From NCBI GenBank assembly GCA_036501625.1, contig DASXZY010000045.1, positions 208,917-272,916 on the forward strand: 64,000 bases of DNA, in the 5' to 3' direction. How positions within the stretch are numbered: the stretch's first letter is position 1; each line of letters begins with the position of its first letter. Both the position numbers and the translations under genes were made by a program. The notes under the pieces were generated by a model. It made no database searches. It was not told the DNA's origin and was given only the letters and a program-made list of their open reading frames with translations. This DNA is from Palsa-1400 sp036501625 (GTDB taxonomy: Bacteria; Verrucomicrobiota; Verrucomicrobiia; Limisphaerales; Palsa-1400). Shown piece by piece: positions 37,782-47,809 of this stretch.

Positions 37782-40700
37782 TTATTTGGCCATGACCACG
37801 GTTTCCTCGCTTGGCCCCGCTTCGGCTTCTTCCAGGGGCGCCGGCGGTGTCAGCGCCTCGGCGGTTTCATTCGCCTTGTGGAATTTGACGCTGACAATTT
37901 TGCTCACCCCATGCTCCTGCATGGTCACGCCATAAAGCACGTCGGCCATGCCGATGGTGCGCTTGTTATGCGTGATGATGACGAATTGCGAATGCACAAG
38001 GAAGCGCTGCAACACGCGGATGAACCGGTTGATGTTGGATTCATCCAGCGGCGCGTCCAATTCGTCCAGCACGCAAAACGGGCTGGGCTTGACTTGATAA
38101 ACGGAAAACAGCAGCGCCACGGCCGTCATGGTTTGCTCGCCTCCGGAGAGCAGCGAGATGCTCTGCAATTGTTTGCCCGGCGGCCGCGCCATGATATCGA
38201 TCCCGCACTCCAGCACATCCCCCTCGTCGGTCAGCATCAAGTCCGCTTTGCCGCCGCCGAATATTTCGACGAACATGAGCCGGAAATTGTCCCGCACTTT
38301 CTCAAAGGTCTCCAGGAACATCTGCCGCGTTTGCGTGTTGATGCGATTGATGACTTCCACCAATTGCGTTTTGGCCTGCACCAGGTCATCATTTTGCTTG
38401 GTCAGGAATTGGTGCCGCTGTTCGGTCTCCTCGTATTCGTCGATGGCCACCAGATTGACCGGCCCCATCTCATCGATGCGCGACTGCAATTGCGCCACCT
38501 GACGCGCGACGGCCTCCCAATCGGTCGCGCCGCCGCTCGCGGCCATTTCTTCAGGCGACAACGTGTGAACTTGGGCCGGCCCTTCATCGGCCAGCGTAAT
38601 AGTGATGCACTCGCTGCGGATGTCGTCCAGCTTGAGCTGATATTTCTCGCTGATGCGGTCGCGCAAATTTTGCGTGGCCATGTTCTTTTGCGCCAGCTCG
38701 ACTTCGATCGTGCCGCGCTGAAGCTGAAGATCGCTCAAGGCGCGCCGTTGTTCGCGCAGCGCGCTGTCAGCGGTTTCGATTTGCTCTTCGAGCAACTGCT
38801 TTTGCGAAAGCATCCGCGTGATCTGCACCTGCACCTGCTCGCGTTGGTGGCTGAGGGCTTCGATTTTCTGCCGGGACTCCTCGATTTCCAGCCCAGCCTG
38901 ATGCTGGCGGTCGAGAAAGGATTGAATCTCCGCCCGGCGTTGCTGGGCCAAATGGCCAAGTTCACCGATGCGCTGCTCCAGCGGCCTTTTCTGGCTGGCG
39001 AAAGACTGGCTCAATTGCTCCTCGGTCGCGAGGGCGACTTTGACTTCGGTCAGCGAAGCCGTGGCGGCATCGCGCTGCTGGCGTAAATTTTCCAGCGAAG
39101 CCGTCAATTGCGCGACCGACGCCTGGCCTGTTTGTTCCGCCGCTTCCAAGGCCGCCGCCCGGTCGGCCAGGGTTTGGCGTTTTTGCGCGCCCTCGCCTTC
39201 CTGCGCCCTCAGGCTGTCAATTTCATAAACGACCGTTTGGATTTTTTGGGCCAGCATCCGCGCGGAATTTTCCAACGCCTTGAATTCGCCCTGCCGCGTG
39301 GCGATGGCCACTTCCTGCGTCCGCAAATCCGTTTGCGCCTGTTGCAAACCGGCCTGCAATTGCGTCTGTTCGCTGGCCAGCGCGCCTTTTTGCCGGCTGA
39401 CCTCGTTGACGTTTTCCTGCAACGCCGCCACAGCCTCCTGCAATTCAGCGATCTGGTTTTTGCGCCCCAGAATGGACGACGCCGCCTGGCCCGAACCGTG
39501 CCCGTTTAAATAACCGCCCGTAAAAATCCCATGCCGGTTCAGCAGTTCGCCCGCTGGCGTGACAAAATCGCAAGCGCCGCTGGCTTCGCGCCAGGCGGAT
39601 GTGGCCGCGGCCAAATCCGGCGCGATCAACGTCTGGCCCAGCAGGCGTTGCAAGAGCGGCTGCACGGCCGGCTCGGCTTCAATCACGCTTAACGCGCTGA
39701 CCGTGTTGGCCGGACAGGCCGGGAGCGCGGCGCCATCCTCCGCCGCAAGCTGGAGCGCCGCGATGCTCGCGCGGCCCGATTTGCTGGCGCGCAAATCTTC
39801 CACAATCTGGCGGGCTGACTCCGGCTGTTCTGTCAAGACCAATTGGAGATGGCCCCCCAGCGCCGTCTCGATCGCCACCACGTGCGCGGGCGGCACGCGC
39901 ATCTTGTCCGCCAGCGAACCGAGGACGTTGCCGGCCGTCTTGAGGACGGAGAGCGCGCCGGGCGCGAAGCCCTCGTGCTCGGACTGCAATTGCTCCAGGA
40001 CGTTCAGGCGCGAGCGCTTTTCCGCCTGCTGGCGCAACGCGCCGTCCAATCGGTGCGCGACGTCGTTGAGCTCTTGTTGAATTTCGCGCAAACGCTGCTG
40101 CCGGTCCTCCACCGTGCCGCGATGCGTCTGCGCGTTTAAAATTTCTTCCTGCACCGTGGCCGAGAATTGTTGCAGCCGGCCTTCCAATCCAACGCGTTCC
40201 TGTTCGAGCTGGATTTTTTCCGCCGAAAGCTTTTCCAGCCGGACGGCGTTGCCTTCCTTCTGCAAATCCAGCGCGGTGATTTCGTTGCGGGCGCGGCTGA
40301 GTTGCTGGGCGGCTTCAAAGGCGCGCGTCTGGGCCTGCCGCAAGGCCTCCTGCTCGTTCCGCAGCGCGTTCTCGACGCCCTGCAAAGCCTGGCGGCGGGC
40401 GTCCAGATTTGTTCGGTGCCCGGCCACGGCGGCTTCCGCCGCGGTCAAACGCTGGGTCACATTCTCCAATTCGTGCCCGGCCAGCAGCAGGCGCTCCTCC
40501 GCCTGCGCGATGTCGCTGTTGGCACGGGCGTTTTGGGATTCGAGATCGCGCTGCTTGTCTTCGTTGAATTGGATGCGGCTTTCGTGGCGGTCGATCTGGC
40601 CCTTTAATTCAAGGCCCTGCTGCTGCCATTGCGCCACCTGCTGTTCCTGCTCGGAAAGCTGTTCGCGCAACACGCCAATTTCGTTGTCCGCCCGGAAGAC

Positions 40701-41501
40701 CGACTCTGAAAGCGTCTCAATTTGCGCGCGCGATTGCTCCAATTGCTCGCCGCGCGCGCGGATGTCCGCCTGCAACACGTCGAAATGATGCCGCGCCAAT
40801 TGCGTGTCCAAATGCTGCAGCTCGACCATCAATTGTTTGTAGCGGCGCGCTTTGCCGGCCTGGCGTTGCAGCGAGCCGATCTGGCGTTTGACTTCGCGAA
40901 TCAAATCCGCCACGCGCAAAAGGTTCTGCTCGGTCGCTTCCAGCTTGCGGAGCGCTTCCTTTTTCTGCGCCTTGAACTTGGTGATGCCGGCCGCTTCTTC
41001 AAAAACGATGCGCCGGTCTTCCGGCTTGCTGGAGAGGATTTGCGTGATGTTCCCCTGCGCCATGATGCTGTAGCTGGTCCGCCCCACGCCGGTGCCCATG
41101 AATAGCTGCTGGATGTCCCGCAGCCGGCACGGCGTTTTGTTCAGGAAATATTCGCTGGAGCCATCCCGGAACACTCGCCGCGTCAGCGTCACTTCATCGT
41201 AGGCGATTTCCACGCCGGCGGCCGTCAAATGCTCCCCATCGACGCCCCCAATGGTCAGCGAAACCTCCGCCATGCTCAGCGCTTTGCGGGAATCCGTGCC
41301 GTTAAAGATGACATCCGCCATTTCGCCGCCGCGCAACGCCTTGGCCGATTGCTCGCCCAGCACCCAGCGGATGGCGTCGGAAACATTGGACTTCCCGCAG
41401 CCATTGGGGCCGACGATGGCCGTCACGCCCGGCTGAAAATTCAGCGACGTTTTGTCCGCGAAGGACTTGAATCCCAGAACGGTCAAATTCTTCAGATACA
41501 T
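37782..41501 (-). CDS. smc: Chromosome segregation protein SMC
   Basis: 1239 aa, full length. Walker A is GPNGCGKSNVSDAIRW (~32-47). Two long coiled coils flank a hinge (~510-640, with HEGFAPGALSVLK and a conserved Gly-rich end). The C-terminal ABC signature LLSGGEQTMTAVALL and Walker B CVLDELDAPLDE are intact. It condenses and segregates chromosomes with ScpA/ScpB, which are not in this window. It is divergent from glmM and leads an operon with two membrane-anchored coiled-coil proteins. Confidence 0.97.
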   Translation of the reverse strand: MYLKNLTVLGFKSFADKTSLNFQPGVTAIVGPNGCGKSNVSDAIRWVLGEQSAKALRGGEMADVIFNGTDSRKALSMAEVSLTIGGVDGEHLTAAGVEIAYDEVTLTRRVFRDGSSEYFLNKTPCRLRDIQQLFMGTGVGRTSYSIMAQGNITQILSSKPEDRRIVFEEAAGITKFKAQKKEALRKLEATEQNLLRVADLIREVKRQIGSLQRQAGKARRYKQLMVELQHLDTQLARHHFDVLQADIRARGEQLEQSRAQIETLSESVFRADNEIGVLREQLSEQEQQVAQWQQQGLELKGQIDRHESRIQFNEDKQRDLESQNARANSDIAQAEERLLLAGHELENVTQRLTAAEAAVAGHRTNLDARRQALQGVENALRNEQEALRQAQTRAFEAAQQLSRARNEITALDLQKEGNAVRLEKLSAEKIQLEQERVGLEGRLQQFSATVQEEILNAQTHRGTVEDRQQRLREIQQELNDVAHRLDGALRQQAEKRSRLNVLEQLQSEHEGFAPGALSVLKTAGNVLGSLADKMRVPPAHVVAIETALGGHLQLVLTEQPESARQIVEDLRASKSGRASIAALQLAAEDGAALPACPANTVSALSVIEAEPAVQPLLQRLLGQTLIAPDLAAATSAWREASGACDFVTPAGELLNRHGIFTGGYLNGHGSGQAASSILGRKNQIAELQEAVAALQENVNEVSRQKGALASEQTQLQAGLQQAQTDLRTQEVAIATRQGEFKALENSARMLAQKIQTVVYEIDSLRAQEGEGAQKRQTLADRAAALEAAEQTGQASVAQLTASLENLRQQRDAATASLTEVKVALATEEQLSQSFASQKRPLEQRIGELGHLAQQRRAEIQSFLDRQHQAGLEIEESRQKIEALSHQREQVQVQITRMLSQKQLLEEQIETADSALREQRRALSDLQLQRGTIEVELAQKNMATQNLRDRISEKYQLKLDDIRSECITITLADEGPAQVHTLSPEEMAASGGATDWEAVARQVAQLQSRIDEMGPVNLVAIDEYEETEQRHQFLTKQNDDLVQAKTQLVEVINRINTQTRQMFLETFEKVRDNFRLMFVEIFGGGKADLMLTDEGDVLECGIDIMARPPGKQLQSISLLSGGEQTMTAVALLFSVYQVKPSPFCVLDELDAPLDESNINRFIRVLQRFLVHSQFVIITHNKRTIGMADVLYGVTMQEHGVSKIVSVKFHKANETAEALTPPAPLEEAEAGPSEETVVMAK

Positions 41502-42270
41502 TCTGGGAGGGATAAAAACACGAAATCCTCAAGAAAGTAAAGGAAAAAACCACAATATAAAGGGGTTGAACCTCAAAAATGCCCCCCTAATGGGGTTTTC
41601 GACCCTTATTCGCCCACAACCCAGGAGGGCGAGCGCCGCAAGCCTCGCGAATTGCCTTTGGCCACAAAAGCGCTCAAAGTGCGCAAAAATTTATAGGAAC
41701 CGCTGCCCGCGAGAATTTTTGCGCCTTTTGCGGTTTTCGTGGCTCAATTTCCCCCGTTTTTGGCGGATTAAGTCGGACTCGCGGCGCCCGCCCGGTTTCT
41801 CTTGCTGCAAATCCTCGTTGGTTGCCTTTTCCCACAGATTCGGCACACGGCTGCGGCGATTCATTTGCGACCGCTGAGCTTGCCACCTTCAAAATGCCAG
41901 CATTGTTCCCCGCCCCCATCCCTGTCAAATCCCGGAACCGCAGGCGGATTCTCATCACTTGCATTACCATCAAAATGTGGTATAAATAGAACAATGTGGC
42001 GCTTCGGCGCATGTTCTTTCGGGCGGTTTACAGGTTCTTTGTCTAAAAAACTATTAACAAAAACAAGGTGAGACCAAACCAATTCAAGGAAAGACAAGTC
42101 AAAACAAGGTAAATTACGATATTTTCGGTGAAAACGGCCGTGTGCGCCCGCGTATCCGCGCCCGCCCGGCTCCATTTTGTAAAATGGCTGCGGCTTCACC
42201 CCAGCGGCGCAACTGGCGCTTGTGTTTTGCTGGATGCGGCGGCACTTTAAATGCGCGAGCGAGGCATGAA
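41502..42270. other. Spacer between smc and glmM
   Basis: No credible gene. 41618-41645 carries GGGCGAGCGCCGCAAGC, related to the conserved block of the dispersed element (6755 and, inverted, 59310). 41660-41740 has low-complexity pyrimidine/GCG stretches. 42053-42130 is a 10-bp-period array. Promoters for both divergent genes must lie here but are not obvious. Confidence 0.55.
42053..42130 (+). repeat. 10-bp-period array upstream of glmM
   Basis: Successive units AAAACAAGGT, GAGACCAAAC, CAATTCAAGG, AAAGACAAGT, CAAAACAAGG and TAAATTACGA run in phase, with CAAGG as the recurring core. The array ends about 140 bp before the glmM start. Confidence 0.65.
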
Positions 42271-43644
42271 ATGAACAAGAAAATCTTCGGCACCGATGGC
42301 GTCCGCGGCACGGCTAATGTGGAACCCATTACCGCCGGCACCGCCCTCAAATTGGGCCAGGCGGCGGCGCACGTTTTCAAAAATCTGGAGTCGGAATCGC
42401 GCGGGCGCGGCAAGCACAAAATCGTCATCGGCAAGGACACGCGCCTTTCGGGTTACATGCTGGAAAATGCCCTTTCTTCCGGCGTGCTTTCAATGGGGGT
42501 GGATGTGCTGTTCATCGGGCCGCTGCCGACGCCCGGCGTGGCTTATGTGACCCGCAGTTTGCGCGCGGATGCAGGCATCGTCATCACCGCCTCCCACAAT
42601 CCTTACGATGACAACGGCATCAAATTCTTCCACGCCGACGGTTACAAGCTCGACGACGAAATCGAGCGCCGCATCGAAGAACTGGTTTTTAGCGGCGACA
42701 TCGAACATATCCGGCCGACGGCCCGGGAAATCGGCAAGGCCGTGCGCATCGACGACGCCCTGGGCCGCTACATCGAGTTTGCCAAAAGCTCTTTCCCGCG
42801 GCATCTGACCCTGGACGGCTTGCGCATCGTGGTCGATTGCGCGCACGGCGCGGCCTACAAATCCACGCCCTGCGTCCTGCGGGAATTGGGGGCGCAAGTC
42901 ATCGTCCACGCCAACCAGCCCGACGGTGTCAACATAAATAAAGATTGCGGCGCGATGCACCCGGAACATCTATGCCAGCTCGTGCGGGAGCATCAAGCCC
43001 ACGTGGGCCTGGCGCATGACGGCGACGCCGACCGCGTTTTGTTGTGCGATGAAACCGGCACGCTCATTGACGGCGACGACATCCTGGCCATTATCGGGCT
43101 GGAACGCCTGGCAGCAGGCACTCTCTCCCGCCAAACCGTGGTCACGACCGTGATGGCCAACGCCGGATTGGACGCCGCCCTCCAGGCCGCCGGCGGCAAA
43201 ACCATCCGCACCGACGTGGGCGACCAAAACGTGCTGGCCGCGATGCTCAAGGACGATTTGGGAATTGGCGGCGAGCAGAGCGGGCACATTATCGTGCGCG
43301 ATTTCAGCACGACGGGCGACGGCCTGATCGCCGCGTTGCAAATCCTGCGCGTCATGATTTCCAAGAGCAAGCCGCTCTCGGAATTGGCGCGATGCTGGAC
43401 GCGGTTCCCGCAATTGTTGACAAACATCAAGGTGAGGGAGAAGAAGCCCCTGAATGATTTGGATGGCGTCAACTCGCTCATCGCGGAAGCCGAAGCGAGC
43501 CTCAAGCCGCAAGGCGGGCGCATCCTGCTGCGCTACTCCGGCACCGAGCCAAAGATACGGCTGTTGCTGGAAGGGCGCGATGCCGCCGTGCTGGAACAGT
43601 GGAGCAACAAAATTTCCCAGAAGCTCAAAGCAGAGCTGGGGTGA
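42271..43644 (+). CDS. glmM: Phosphoglucosamine mutase
   Basis: 457 aa from the ATG at 42271 (MNKKIFGTDGVRGTAN); upstream in-frame codons are unconserved. The phosphoserine site is Ser108 in TASHNPYDDNG. The metal loop is DGDADRVL, the sugar-specificity loop GGEQSGH, and the C-terminal phosphate-binding RYSGTEPKIR. It makes glucosamine-1-phosphate for UDP-GlcNAc. The next gene begins seven bases after the stop. Confidence 0.96.
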   Translation: MNKKIFGTDGVRGTANVEPITAGTALKLGQAAAHVFKNLESESRGRGKHKIVIGKDTRLSGYMLENALSSGVLSMGVDVLFIGPLPTPGVAYVTRSLRADAGIVITASHNPYDDNGIKFFHADGYKLDDEIERRIEELVFSGDIEHIRPTAREIGKAVRIDDALGRYIEFAKSSFPRHLTLDGLRIVVDCAHGAAYKSTPCVLRELGAQVIVHANQPDGVNINKDCGAMHPEHLCQLVREHQAHVGLAHDGDADRVLLCDETGTLIDGDDILAIIGLERLAAGTLSRQTVVTTVMANAGLDAALQAAGGKTIRTDVGDQNVLAAMLKDDLGIGGEQSGHIIVRDFSTTGDGLIAALQILRVMISKSKPLSELARCWTRFPQLLTNIKVREKKPLNDLDGVNSLIAEAEASLKPQGGRILLRYSGTEPKIRLLLEGRDAAVLEQWSNKISQKLKAELG

Positions 43645-43651
43645 GACGGCG

Positions 43652-44914
43652 GTGAAAATCAATTTAGCTTACGGCCAGGGCCATCTGCCGGTCGAATTGC
43701 CGGACGGCCGCACGACCGTCATCGAGCCTGCCCATCGTCCCGGCTTGGTGAATGAGCGCGAGGCCGTCATCGCCTCGCTCGAACAGCCCATTGCCGCCCG
43801 CCCCTTGCGCGAATGGATCAAGCCCGGCGGCCGCGTTTGCATTACTTTCACCGACCTCACGCGCGCCACGCCCAACCATCGTTTGATTCCCTGGCTGCTG
43901 GATTATTTGAGCGGCGTGCCGCCGGAGCGAATTACGCTTGTCAATCAATTAGGCACGCATCGGCCCAACACCCCGGAGGAACTGGATAAATTGCTCACGC
44001 CCGAAGTCACGCGCCGCTACCGCGTTGTCAATCATGAAGCCGGCAATCCGGCGGCCCTTGTGCAATTTGGCGCGATGCGCGACGGTTCGCCGGCACTTGT
44101 CAACCGCATAGCAGCCGAGGCCGACACGCGCATCATCACCGGTTTCATTGAGCCGCATTTCTTTGCCGGCTTCAGCGGAGGCATCAAAGGCATCATTCCC
44201 GGCTGCGGCGGATTGAGCAGCGTCGTCAGCAATCACGGTTACAAGAATATCGGCGATCCCAAGGCGACCTTCGGCGTGACCTTCGGCAATCCGTTATGGG
44301 AAGAATTGCGGGAGGTGGCGCTGCGGGTCGGGCCCAGCTTTCTTCTCAACGTGACCCTGAACGGCCACCGCGAAATCACGGGAGTTTTTTCCGGAGATTT
44401 GATCGAAGCGCACCGAGTTGGATGCGAATTTGTGCGGCAATCCGCCATGCAGAAAGTGAAGGCTCCCTTTGACATTGTCGTCAGCACCAACAGCGGCTAT
44501 CCGCTTGACATGAATCTTTACCAAGGCGTCAAAGGCATGAGCGCGGGCGCGCGCATCCTCGTGAAAGGCGGCCTTTTAATTCTCGCGTGCGAATGCCGTG
44601 AAGGCATCCCGCCTGGCAGCCCGTTGGAGAAGCTACTGCGCAGCGCGCGCGGGCCGGAGGAAATTCTGGCCATGTTGAGCACACCCGGTTTCACGCGGCC
44701 TGAACAATGGCAGGCCCAAATCCAGGCGCTAATTCAGAGGGAGGTGGAAGTTCTGCTTTACAGTTCGCTGCCGGATGAAGTGACGCGCCAGGCCTATTTG
44801 CGCCCGTGCCATGACATCAGCGCGGCGGTCGCCCGGCGGCTGGAAGAATCAGGCCCGAACGCCCGCGTGGCCGCGCTGCCCCAAGGGCCGCTGACTATTC
44901 CTTATCTGGCTTGA
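43652..44914 (+). CDS. larA: Nickel-dependent lactate racemase-family protein (LarA)
   Basis: 420 aa from a GTG at 43652; this start fits the family N-terminus (KINLAYGQG) and lies eight bases after the glmM stop. His103 (GTHRPNT), His169 and Lys179 (EPHFFAGFSGGIKG) correspond to catalytic and nickel-pincer-binding residues of L. plantarum LarA. A later NLYQGVKGMSAG block holds the second Lys. The family racemises or epimerises several 2-hydroxyacids, so lactate is not certain. No larB, larC or larE is nearby, so the cofactor must come from elsewhere. It overlaps infC convergently by 20 bp. Confidence 0.9.
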   Translation: MKINLAYGQGHLPVELPDGRTTVIEPAHRPGLVNEREAVIASLEQPIAARPLREWIKPGGRVCITFTDLTRATPNHRLIPWLLDYLSGVPPERITLVNQLGTHRPNTPEELDKLLTPEVTRRYRVVNHEAGNPAALVQFGAMRDGSPALVNRIAAEADTRIITGFIEPHFFAGFSGGIKGIIPGCGGLSSVVSNHGYKNIGDPKATFGVTFGNPLWEELREVALRVGPSFLLNVTLNGHREITGVFSGDLIEAHRVGCEFVRQSAMQKVKAPFDIVVSTNSGYPLDMNLYQGVKGMSAGARILVKGGLLILACECREGIPPGSPLEKLLRSARGPEEILAMLSTPGFTRPEQWQAQIQALIQREVEVLLYSSLPDEVTRQAYLRPCHDISAAVARRLEESGPNARVAALPQGPLTIPYLA

Positions 44915-45515
44915 CGGATTCGGCCTCGGATTCCGAAGGCTCCGCGGCACGCGGGTTTTTGGCGCGCTTGCCGCGAGGGAGCGGGGTGATCAGGACGTTG
45001 AGATCGCGGTCCCCGATCATTTTCGGCGGCGCGTCGGCGTGGCCGTAAGGAGCGACTTCGACGACGAACCGATTCATCAAATCGAAACCGATTTCCTTGT
45101 GCGCCTTTTGCCGGCCGCGAAAGCGCAGCTTGACCCGGACTTTCATGTCGTCGCACAGGAATTGGATGGCGTGGTTTCTTTTGACAGCCAGATCGTGAGG
45201 ATCAATGGTCGGGGAAATTTGAAGCTCCTTCATCCGGTTGGAGGCCTGATGCGAATCCTTGCTTCGCTTGGATTCCTCGTAAAGGAACTTGCCGTAGTCA
45301 ACAATCCGGCAGACGGGGGGAATGGCGTTGGGCGCGATTTCAATCAGGTCCAGCCCCTTGGCGCGGGCCAATTCCAATGCCGCCGTCAAACTCAGGACGC
45401 CCAATTGCTGTTTTTGATCATCGATGACGCGCACCTCGCGGGCGCGAATCTTGCCATTGCGGCGGTGCATCGGCTCGCGGGATTGAAACGAGCGAGACGG
45501 AAACGGGCGGCTCAA
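44895..45515 (-). CDS. infC: Translation initiation factor IF-3
   Basis: 206 aa with the IF3-N domain (KIRAREVRVIDDQKQQLGV, VCRIVDYGKFLYEESKR) and the IF3-C domain (VKLRFRGRQKAHKEIG, AKPPKMIGDR-like APPKMIGDRDL). A charged C-terminal tail of about 30 residues is longer than usual. It guards start-codon and initiator-tRNA choice on the 30S subunit. The usual partners rpmI and rplT do not follow; the neighbour downstream is convergent larA. A second ATG at 45470 could be used instead. Confidence 0.95.
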   Translation of the reverse strand: MSRPFPSRSFQSREPMHRRNGKIRAREVRVIDDQKQQLGVLSLTAALELARAKGLDLIEIAPNAIPPVCRIVDYGKFLYEESKRSKDSHQASNRMKELQISPTIDPHDLAVKRNHAIQFLCDDMKVRVKLRFRGRQKAHKEIGFDLMNRFVVEVAPYGHADAPPKMIGDRDLNVLITPLPRGKRAKNPRAAEPSESEAESVKPDKE

Positions 45516-45638
45516 CGCAGCCTCCCCAGCGGCGGTTTATTCATGCCGATTAATGTCGTTTTGTGAGTCGTGCATCCTTTGGGTATGGATGGAAGCGAGA
45601 CCCGGCGCAAGCCAGGCCCCGTTCCAGAGAAAGGGGGT

Positions 45639-45974
45639 TTAGTAGCGATTGCGCGCTCCGCCACCGCCGCCGCCACCGCCGTAATGCCGGCGCTCGCCGC
45701 CGCCTCCGCCGCCAGGGGCGCGCTCTTCACGAGGCCGCGCGATATTAACGGTCAAGGCGCGTCCGTCGAGGGTCTTGCCATTCATGGCTTCAATGGCCTT
45801 ATTGGCCTCTTCGGGGGTGCTCATGGTGACGAACCCGAATCCGCGAGGGCGCCCGGTCGAGCGGTCCATCATGAGGTTGGCTTCGGTCACTGTGCCGTGG
45901 GCGGCAAAAGCATCCTGGAGGTCGTTTTCCGTAGTGTTGAAGGAAAGATTTCCTACAAACAGTTTATTATTCAT
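45639..45974 (-). CDS. RRM-type RNA-binding protein (glycine-rich)
   Basis: 111 aa: one RRM (residues 4-80) with RNP2 LFVGNLSF and RNP1 RGFGFVTM, then a Gly-rich tail (GGGGGGERRHYGGGG). It resembles the small cold-inducible RNA-binding proteins of cyanobacteria and other bacteria. It probably acts as an RNA chaperone; target RNAs unknown. Confidence 0.93.
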   Translation of the reverse strand: MNNKLFVGNLSFNTTENDLQDAFAAHGTVTEANLMMDRSTGRPRGFGFVTMSTPEEANKAIEAMNGKTLDGRALTVNIARPREERAPGGGGGGERRHYGGGGGGGGARNRY

Positions 45975-46196
45975 GTGATGTCACTGTCCTGACTCGTGGT
46001 TTTCCAGACTGTTCCCGAACGCCGGGTTTAAAATCATCACCGAACAAAAGGTTCACCTGAGGATTCACCATATCTCGAAATTGACAAGCAATCGAACAGG
46101 GCGCCACTTTAACGGGCAAAGGAAAAATGTCAATTGAAATTAGAAATTATTTTCTACGTTTGATGCAAAATACTTTCGGAAAGCAGCTTAGGAGGC

Positions 46197-47288
46197 CTAA
46201 CTGGCGGCGATTTCCTTGAAGTATTGAAGCCCGCCAATGAACCGGCCTTCTGGTTTTGGCTTGCTGGAGCCGGCCGGGTTCATTTGTTCCAGCACAGGCC
46301 CGACTTTCTCCCAGATTGCCTTGGGCACCTTTTCCCGCTGGGCCGCAGTGTCAATGTCACCCTCAAATAACAGCTTCCCATTGTTGTCGCGCGCCGTCAG
46401 ATGGGTTTTTTCGCCCACGTCAACGACGTAAGAGCCGGCATCATCGGTTTGCACCACCGTCTTGTTCGAGGTGCTCTTGTTGCGGATGATGACCGTCGTG
46501 TCCTTTCCCAGGTAAACTCCGCCGTGCGCCAGCGCTTCCAATTCCCGGCCGGCATCGGCCAGGGATTTCTCGCTGATGGCGGCGTGCCGGACCGCGTCGG
46601 CAATGGCCAAACGGGTCTGTTCCATGGTGCGCCTGATCTCGGCATTCATCCGAGTCTTGTCCACCCCCGCGCGAGCCAGCGCGCCGTTGACGCCGTATAA
46701 TTGGCCGTTCACGTAGCGCACTTGGTCCTGCAAATCATCGACTGTGGCGCTGACGATTTGGAAATTTCGGGGCGAAAAAGGGTCTCCCATCGAAGAAGCC
46801 TCATTGATGATGGTCCTGCCCAGCTTTAAATGGATGATCTGCTTCTTGCCGTCCCGATAATACGTCACTTTGATGTTCTCTCCCTGCGCGTGCATTTGCA
46901 CCAGCTTGCGCAGTTGGATCGGATCCATGAGGATTTGGCCGTCAAATTCAGTCAGGATGTCGTTCTTGTGCAATTCCGCCTTGTCGGCCGCGCTTCCTGA
47001 AGCGACGTAGAGGACGACCAAGCCCACGCCGGGCTTGACCCCCAAAGACCCGGTTAACTCCGCCGGAGCCTCCGTCACCGCCAAGCCCAGCCAGGTGACA
47101 TCATGGTGCTGCTTGTCGCCGGGCGGCTCAATGGTTTCAATGACGATATTCGTATCGACCGCTTTGGGAGCGACCGCGGCGGACGCCACTGGCTCGTCCG
47201 CGCGCGCGGGCGCCAAGCCGGCCCAAAAAACAGCCGCAGCTACGATAGCAATCGAATTTGCCGCAAGCGCCAGATGTTTCATTTTCAT
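46197..47288 (-). CDS. Exported PDZ-domain protein in sigma-factor operon
   Basis: About 363 aa from 47288 (alternatives 47282 and 47315) with a signal peptide ending APARADE. A PDZ domain covers ~65-150 (WLGLAVTEAP, GVGLVVLYVASGSAADKAEL, KNDILTEFDGQIL). The C-terminal half is helical and lacks a protease triad, so it is a scaffold or sensor, not DegP. It starts 24 bp after the anti-sigma-like gene stop. It may read the envelope signal for the sigma factor (inference). Confidence 0.82.
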   Translation of the reverse strand: MKMKHLALAANSIAIVAAAVFWAGLAPARADEPVASAAVAPKAVDTNIVIETIEPPGDKQHHDVTWLGLAVTEAPAELTGSLGVKPGVGLVVLYVASGSAADKAELHKNDILTEFDGQILMDPIQLRKLVQMHAQGENIKVTYYRDGKKQIIHLKLGRTIINEASSMGDPFSPRNFQIVSATVDDLQDQVRYVNGQLYGVNGALARAGVDKTRMNAEIRRTMEQTRLAIADAVRHAAISEKSLADAGRELEALAHGGVYLGKDTTVIIRNKSTSNKTVVQTDDAGSYVVDVGEKTHLTARDNNGKLLFEGDIDTAAQREKVPKAIWEKVGPVLEQMNPAGSSKPKPEGRFIGGLQYFKEIAAS

Positions 47289-47311
47289 AGTTTTGGCTCG
47301 ATGCAATCGCA

Positions 47312-47809
47312 TCAATAAGTTTCAAGCCGCACGGGCATAACCTCGATTCGAGGGCTGTCCTCCTCGATTTCGACTCCCCGATTGGTGTCCGTCACGACCC
47401 ATTTGTCCTTCCATTTCCGGCAGCGAAAACGCACCGGTTCGCCCCCGGGCAATTCCGCCACCACGTCGTAGGATGAGACCAATTCCTGGTCCACCCGCAC
47501 TCCGTCCGCGTTCAACCCATACGCCAACGCCGAGATCGGCGGGTCATTGCTGGCAACGGGATGCTGGCTGGACGGCCTCGTCGCCACCCGCGCCACCGTT
47601 GCCACCACCACCGCCGCAGCCATGGCCGGGGCAAGCCAGCGCAGCCAGGATGCCTTGGCCCGCGCGGGCGCGGCGGTGCTTTGATGCGGCCGCGCCGGTT
47701 CGGGGTCAAGCTTGGAAGCCCGCAACCGTTCCATAAAGGATTCCGGCGGCGGCGCGGGCTTCGCGCGGCGCAATTCAGCTTCATAACGTTCCATTTGATG
47801 ATCGTTCAT
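47312..47809 (-). CDS. Predicted membrane-bound anti-sigma factor
   Basis: 165 aa from the ATG at 47809 (MNDHQMERYEAELRRAKP), which overlaps the sigma-factor stop as ATGA. A cytoplasmic N-terminus (~1-55) is followed by one membrane helix (~57-77, LAPAMAAAVVVATVARVA) and a periplasmic domain of ~85 residues. No ZAS zinc motif is visible. The assignment rests on topology and on coupling to the sigma gene. Confidence 0.75.
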   Translation of the reverse strand: MNDHQMERYEAELRRAKPAPPPESFMERLRASKLDPEPARPHQSTAAPARAKASWLRWLAPAMAAAVVVATVARVATRPSSQHPVASNDPPISALAYGLNADGVRVDQELVSSYDVVAELPGGEPVRFRCRKWKDKWVVTDTNRGVEIEEDSPRIEVMPVRLETY

